DNA of 64,000 bases from Haloarchaeobius salinus (GTDB lineage Archaea > Halobacteriota > Halobacteria > Halobacteriales > Natrialbaceae). The first letter of the stretch is position 1. Each line of letters begins with the position of its first letter. A program made the translations under genes and the position numbers. Under the pieces are notes generated by a model that saw nothing but the letters and a program-made list of their open reading frames with translations, ran no database searches and had not been told where the DNA came from. This document shows, one piece after another, positions 62,457 to 64,000 of the stretch. The stretch lies in contig NZ_JANHAU010000001.1 of assembly GCF_024464185.1 (NCBI RefSeq), positions 248,001 to 312,000 of the forward strand. Direction: 5' to 3'.

Positions 62457-62971
62457 ATGACCGAGCTCACGACGGACGGGTTCCCACCCTCCGCGGAGCT
62501 GGCCGACGTCCTCGAACGTCCGCCGGTCCGGGCAGAGATGGTGTTGCTTCCCGTCGGCCCAACCGACGAGCATCGCGTCGAGGCGCTCGCAGCCACGGCA
62601 GCCGAGGCCGCTGGGATGCTGCAGACGACGTGCGCGTCCTGCACGTGTTCACGCAGGCGCGCCTCGAACGGGTCCGCGACGAGTTGGCGGGCGACGCCGA
62701 CACGGCGCTCTCGCCCGACGAGGCGGCGACGCACGTCGAACCGGTTCGAGCGGTCGCGAGCGAACTCTGCACCCCGCTCCGGCAGTGCGGGACGACGATG
62801 GACGTCACGGGGTGCGTCGGCGAGGACGTGAGCCGGGAGTTCGGCGCGAAGCCCGTCTTCGTCGGCGGTCGCCGGCGGAGCCCGGTCGGGAAGGGCAGGA
62901 AAGGCAGCACCGCACAGCGTGTGCTGCTCGACGCACCCTGTCCGGTGACGTTCGTCCGGGACCCGGCGTAG
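62457..62971 (+). pseudogene. Frameshifted UspA-like gene, copy B of the duplicated module
   Basis: Starting at ATG 62457 the product MTELTTDGFPPSAELADVLE follows copy A (58668-59219) up to about 62628. There ACGACG-TGCGCG lacks one base relative to copy A, and the frame changes. The rest can be read in the next frame (VLHVFTQARLERVRDEL ... CPVTFVRDPA) to 62971. In addition about seven codons are missing near VSREFGAKPVFVGG compared with VSREIVAAAEALDAKRVFVGG in copy A. Without the frameshift it would be about 170 residues. An internal ATG in the second part could in principle restart translation, but the N-terminal Usp strand would be missing. Confidence 0.82.
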
Positions 62972-63055
62972 CTCGTCGGCTGCCGACCAGTTCCGGTCCG
63001 GGGCGCACCCTGATGTCCCCGCGTGGCGTACCACCGACGACCGACTCCACCTCCC

Positions 63056-63472
63056 ATGCACGTCCCCATCTTCGGCACCACCATCGAGATCGACGAGAGC
63101 CACATCGCCGAACCGCCCGCGGTCGTTCGCGAGCAGGTCCGCGAGTACGCACGGGGCGAGCGCGAGACGTTCGACCTGACGGTCACCACACCCGAGGGCC
63201 TGACCGGCGACGTGATGGCCGCCATGGCAGACATCCCCTACGGCGAGACACGCACGTACGGGGAGCTCGCGGCCGACCTCGACACCGCTCCCGTCGCCGT
63301 CGGCCAGGCGTGCGGGCGGAACCCCGTCCCGGTACTCGTCCCCTGCCACCGCGTCGTCGGCAGCGACGGCGGGCTTAGGGGCTACTCCGGCGGCGACGGC
63401 GTCGCCACCAAGCGGCGGCTCCTCGAGTTCGAGCAGGGGACGACGCAGACGCGGCTCTCGGGGGAGTCGTAG
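63056..63472 (+). CDS. Methylated-DNA-protein-cysteine S-methyltransferase (MGMT/Ogt), intact copy B
   Basis: The 138-residue protein has the active-site Cys97 in LVPCHRVVG and the recognition helix GETRTYGELAADL. It begins MHVPIFGTTIEIDES, which is a short version of the N-terminal domain. Such proteins remove O6-alkyl groups from guanine by transfer to the Cys, inactivating themselves. The gene follows the broken USP copy by 84 bases. Its counterpart in copy A is destroyed, so this is the only intact one in the window. Confidence 0.92.
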   Translation: MHVPIFGTTIEIDESHIAEPPAVVREQVREYARGERETFDLTVTTPEGLTGDVMAAMADIPYGETRTYGELAADLDTAPVAVGQACGRNPVPVLVPCHRVVGSDGGLRGYSGGDGVATKRRLLEFEQGTTQTRLSGES

Positions 63473-63572
63473 GCACGCTCCGGGACGTCTCCACCCGTTC
63501 GACGCCCGATTCTCCGCCGTAGAACGCTCTCCGGTCCGTTCCGTAGCGACCAGCACGCGACCCCAACCATTA

Positions 63573-63604
63573 TATTAGTAGACTCTAATATTAGCATGTG
63601 CTAA
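63573..63604. promoter_or_regulatory. Inverted repeats over the arsR promoter
   Basis: Three related inverted repeats lie directly before the arsR ATG at 63606. TATTAG (63573-63578) pairs with CTAATA (63585-63590); CTAATATTAG (63585-63594) is itself a palindrome; TTAGCA (63591-63596) pairs with TGCTAA (63599-63604). TATATTA (63571-63577) lies 29-35 bases before the ATG and may be the TATA box. A dimeric repressor bound here would cover the TATA box and start site. Confidence 0.6.
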
Positions 63605-63605
63605 A

Positions 63606-63986
63606 ATGAGTGAACGGTCGACCACCACCCCACCGACGGACGCACAGACCGAGCAGGGGACCGGCTGCTGTTCGGGGGCCCACTCGCACTCCCTGCCGGA
63701 ATCGGCGGTCGCCACCGACGTCGAGCTCCTCGCGACGCTCGGGAACGACACCCGCTACGAGGCGCTCCGGGTCATCGCCGAGGCAGACGACGACGTCTGC
63801 GTCTGCGAGATCGAGCCCGCACTCGGCGTGAGCCAGGGCGCGGTCAGCCAGGCGCTCTCCCGGCTGTTCAGCGCCGGCCTCGTCGAGCGACGGAAGGAGG
63901 GTCGCTGGCGGTACTACTCGCCGACGCCCCGGGCGGAACGACTGCTCGCCGCACTCGACGAGACGAGAGGCGACGACCGTGACTGA
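63606..63986 (+). CDS. ArsR-family metalloregulator
   Basis: The 126-residue protein has a winged-helix ArsR fold: DVELLATLGNDTRYEALRVIAE, then the recognition helix GVSQGAVSQALSRLFSAGLV and the wing KEGRWRYYSPT. The CVC pair in DDVCVCEIEP fits the As(III)/Sb(III)-binding site of ArsR proteins. An additional Cys-Cys and His lie in the N-terminal tail (GCCSGAHSH). It probably represses its own message until a metalloid binds. Inverted repeats cover its promoter. A following frame starts within its end (63979), so it probably leads an operon, such as one for arsenic resistance. Confidence 0.9.
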   Translation: MSERSTTTPPTDAQTEQGTGCCSGAHSHSLPESAVATDVELLATLGNDTRYEALRVIAEADDDVCVCEIEPALGVSQGAVSQALSRLFSAGLVERRKEGRWRYYSPTPRAERLLAALDETRGDDRD

Positions 63987-64000
63987 CAGACAGTCCACCA
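63979..64000 (+). CDS. Possible start of the next gene, cut by the window edge
   Basis: A GTG at 63979 overlaps the end of arsR by eight bases and reads MTDRQST up to the window edge. The overlap suits the second gene of an operon. Nothing more can be said; an arsenical transporter or methylase would fit the regulator but this is a guess. Confidence 0.3.

Noticed and set aside
62630-62971. Separate 113-residue gene starting inside the broken Usp copy
   Set aside because: It is the continuation of the gene at 62457 after a one-base deletion, as the comparison with 58668-59219 shows.

Overview
The window is chromosomal DNA of a haloarchaeon (class Halobacteria). Evidence: very high GC with strong third-position GC bias, acidic proteins, twin-arginine lipoprotein signals (RR...LAGC/VAGC), TATA elements about 28 bases before start codons (leaderless style), and archaeal genes such as PolD large subunit, Hef, Hel308, Cgi121, a Bat-type regulator, halocyanin and halophilic malate dehydrogenase. 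Genus and species cannot be read from the sequence.

Layout. 1-2.3 kb: truncated P-loop kinase start, YccF membrane protein, tRNA-Arg(TCT) followed by a 73-bp tandem repeat carrying the tRNA 3' end, and a MaoC-like hydratase. 2.5-8.8 kb: a large beta-propeller protein of unknown role, a 7TM sensor kinase, an M29 aminopeptidase and small proteins. 8.3-16.8 kb: a dipeptide/oligopeptide ABC importer on the minus strand (binding lipoprotein, two permeases, two ATPases), with shared extra segments in both ATPases and an extra N-terminal membrane domain in one permease. 17.1-23.4 kb: PPC-domain protein overlapping polC, whose catalytic motif is interrupted by a 181-residue mini-intein; a TnpB element sits directly behind the polC stop. 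23.4-37.4 kb: CBS protein, GlyRS, dolichol-kinase-like protein, Hef, malate dehydrogenase, a LOV-domain Bat-type regulator with an inverted repeat beside a 46-residue gene, a probable 3Fe-4S ferredoxin, Cgi121 and Hel308. 37.6-47.8 kb: MFS transporters (one doubly frameshifted), an Old Yellow Enzyme relative, rhodanese lipoprotein, TRAM protein, ADP-ribosylglycohydrolase and a triplicated beta-helix lipoprotein. 47.8-55.8 kb: RecQ fused to a phosphoribosyltransferase-like domain, the DabB-DabA inorganic-carbon system, an amidohydrolase and an Lrp-type regulator. 55.8-64 kb: a secreted lipoprotein divergent from halocyanin, then two diverged copies of a stress-protein/alkyltransferase module flanking UspA and an NhaC antiporter, and finally an ArsR-type regulator with inverted repeats over its promoter.

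The replication and repair genes (polC, hef, hel308, recQ, alkyltransferase) are spread over the window; PolC, Hef and Hel308 share a QTxxxxF peptide that fits a PCNA-binding motif. The most unusual regions are the reciprocal decay of the duplicated USP/alkyltransferase module, the mini-intein with a Lys-Gln end, the TnpB element whose RNA end reads into polC, and the LOV regulator with its inverted repeat.
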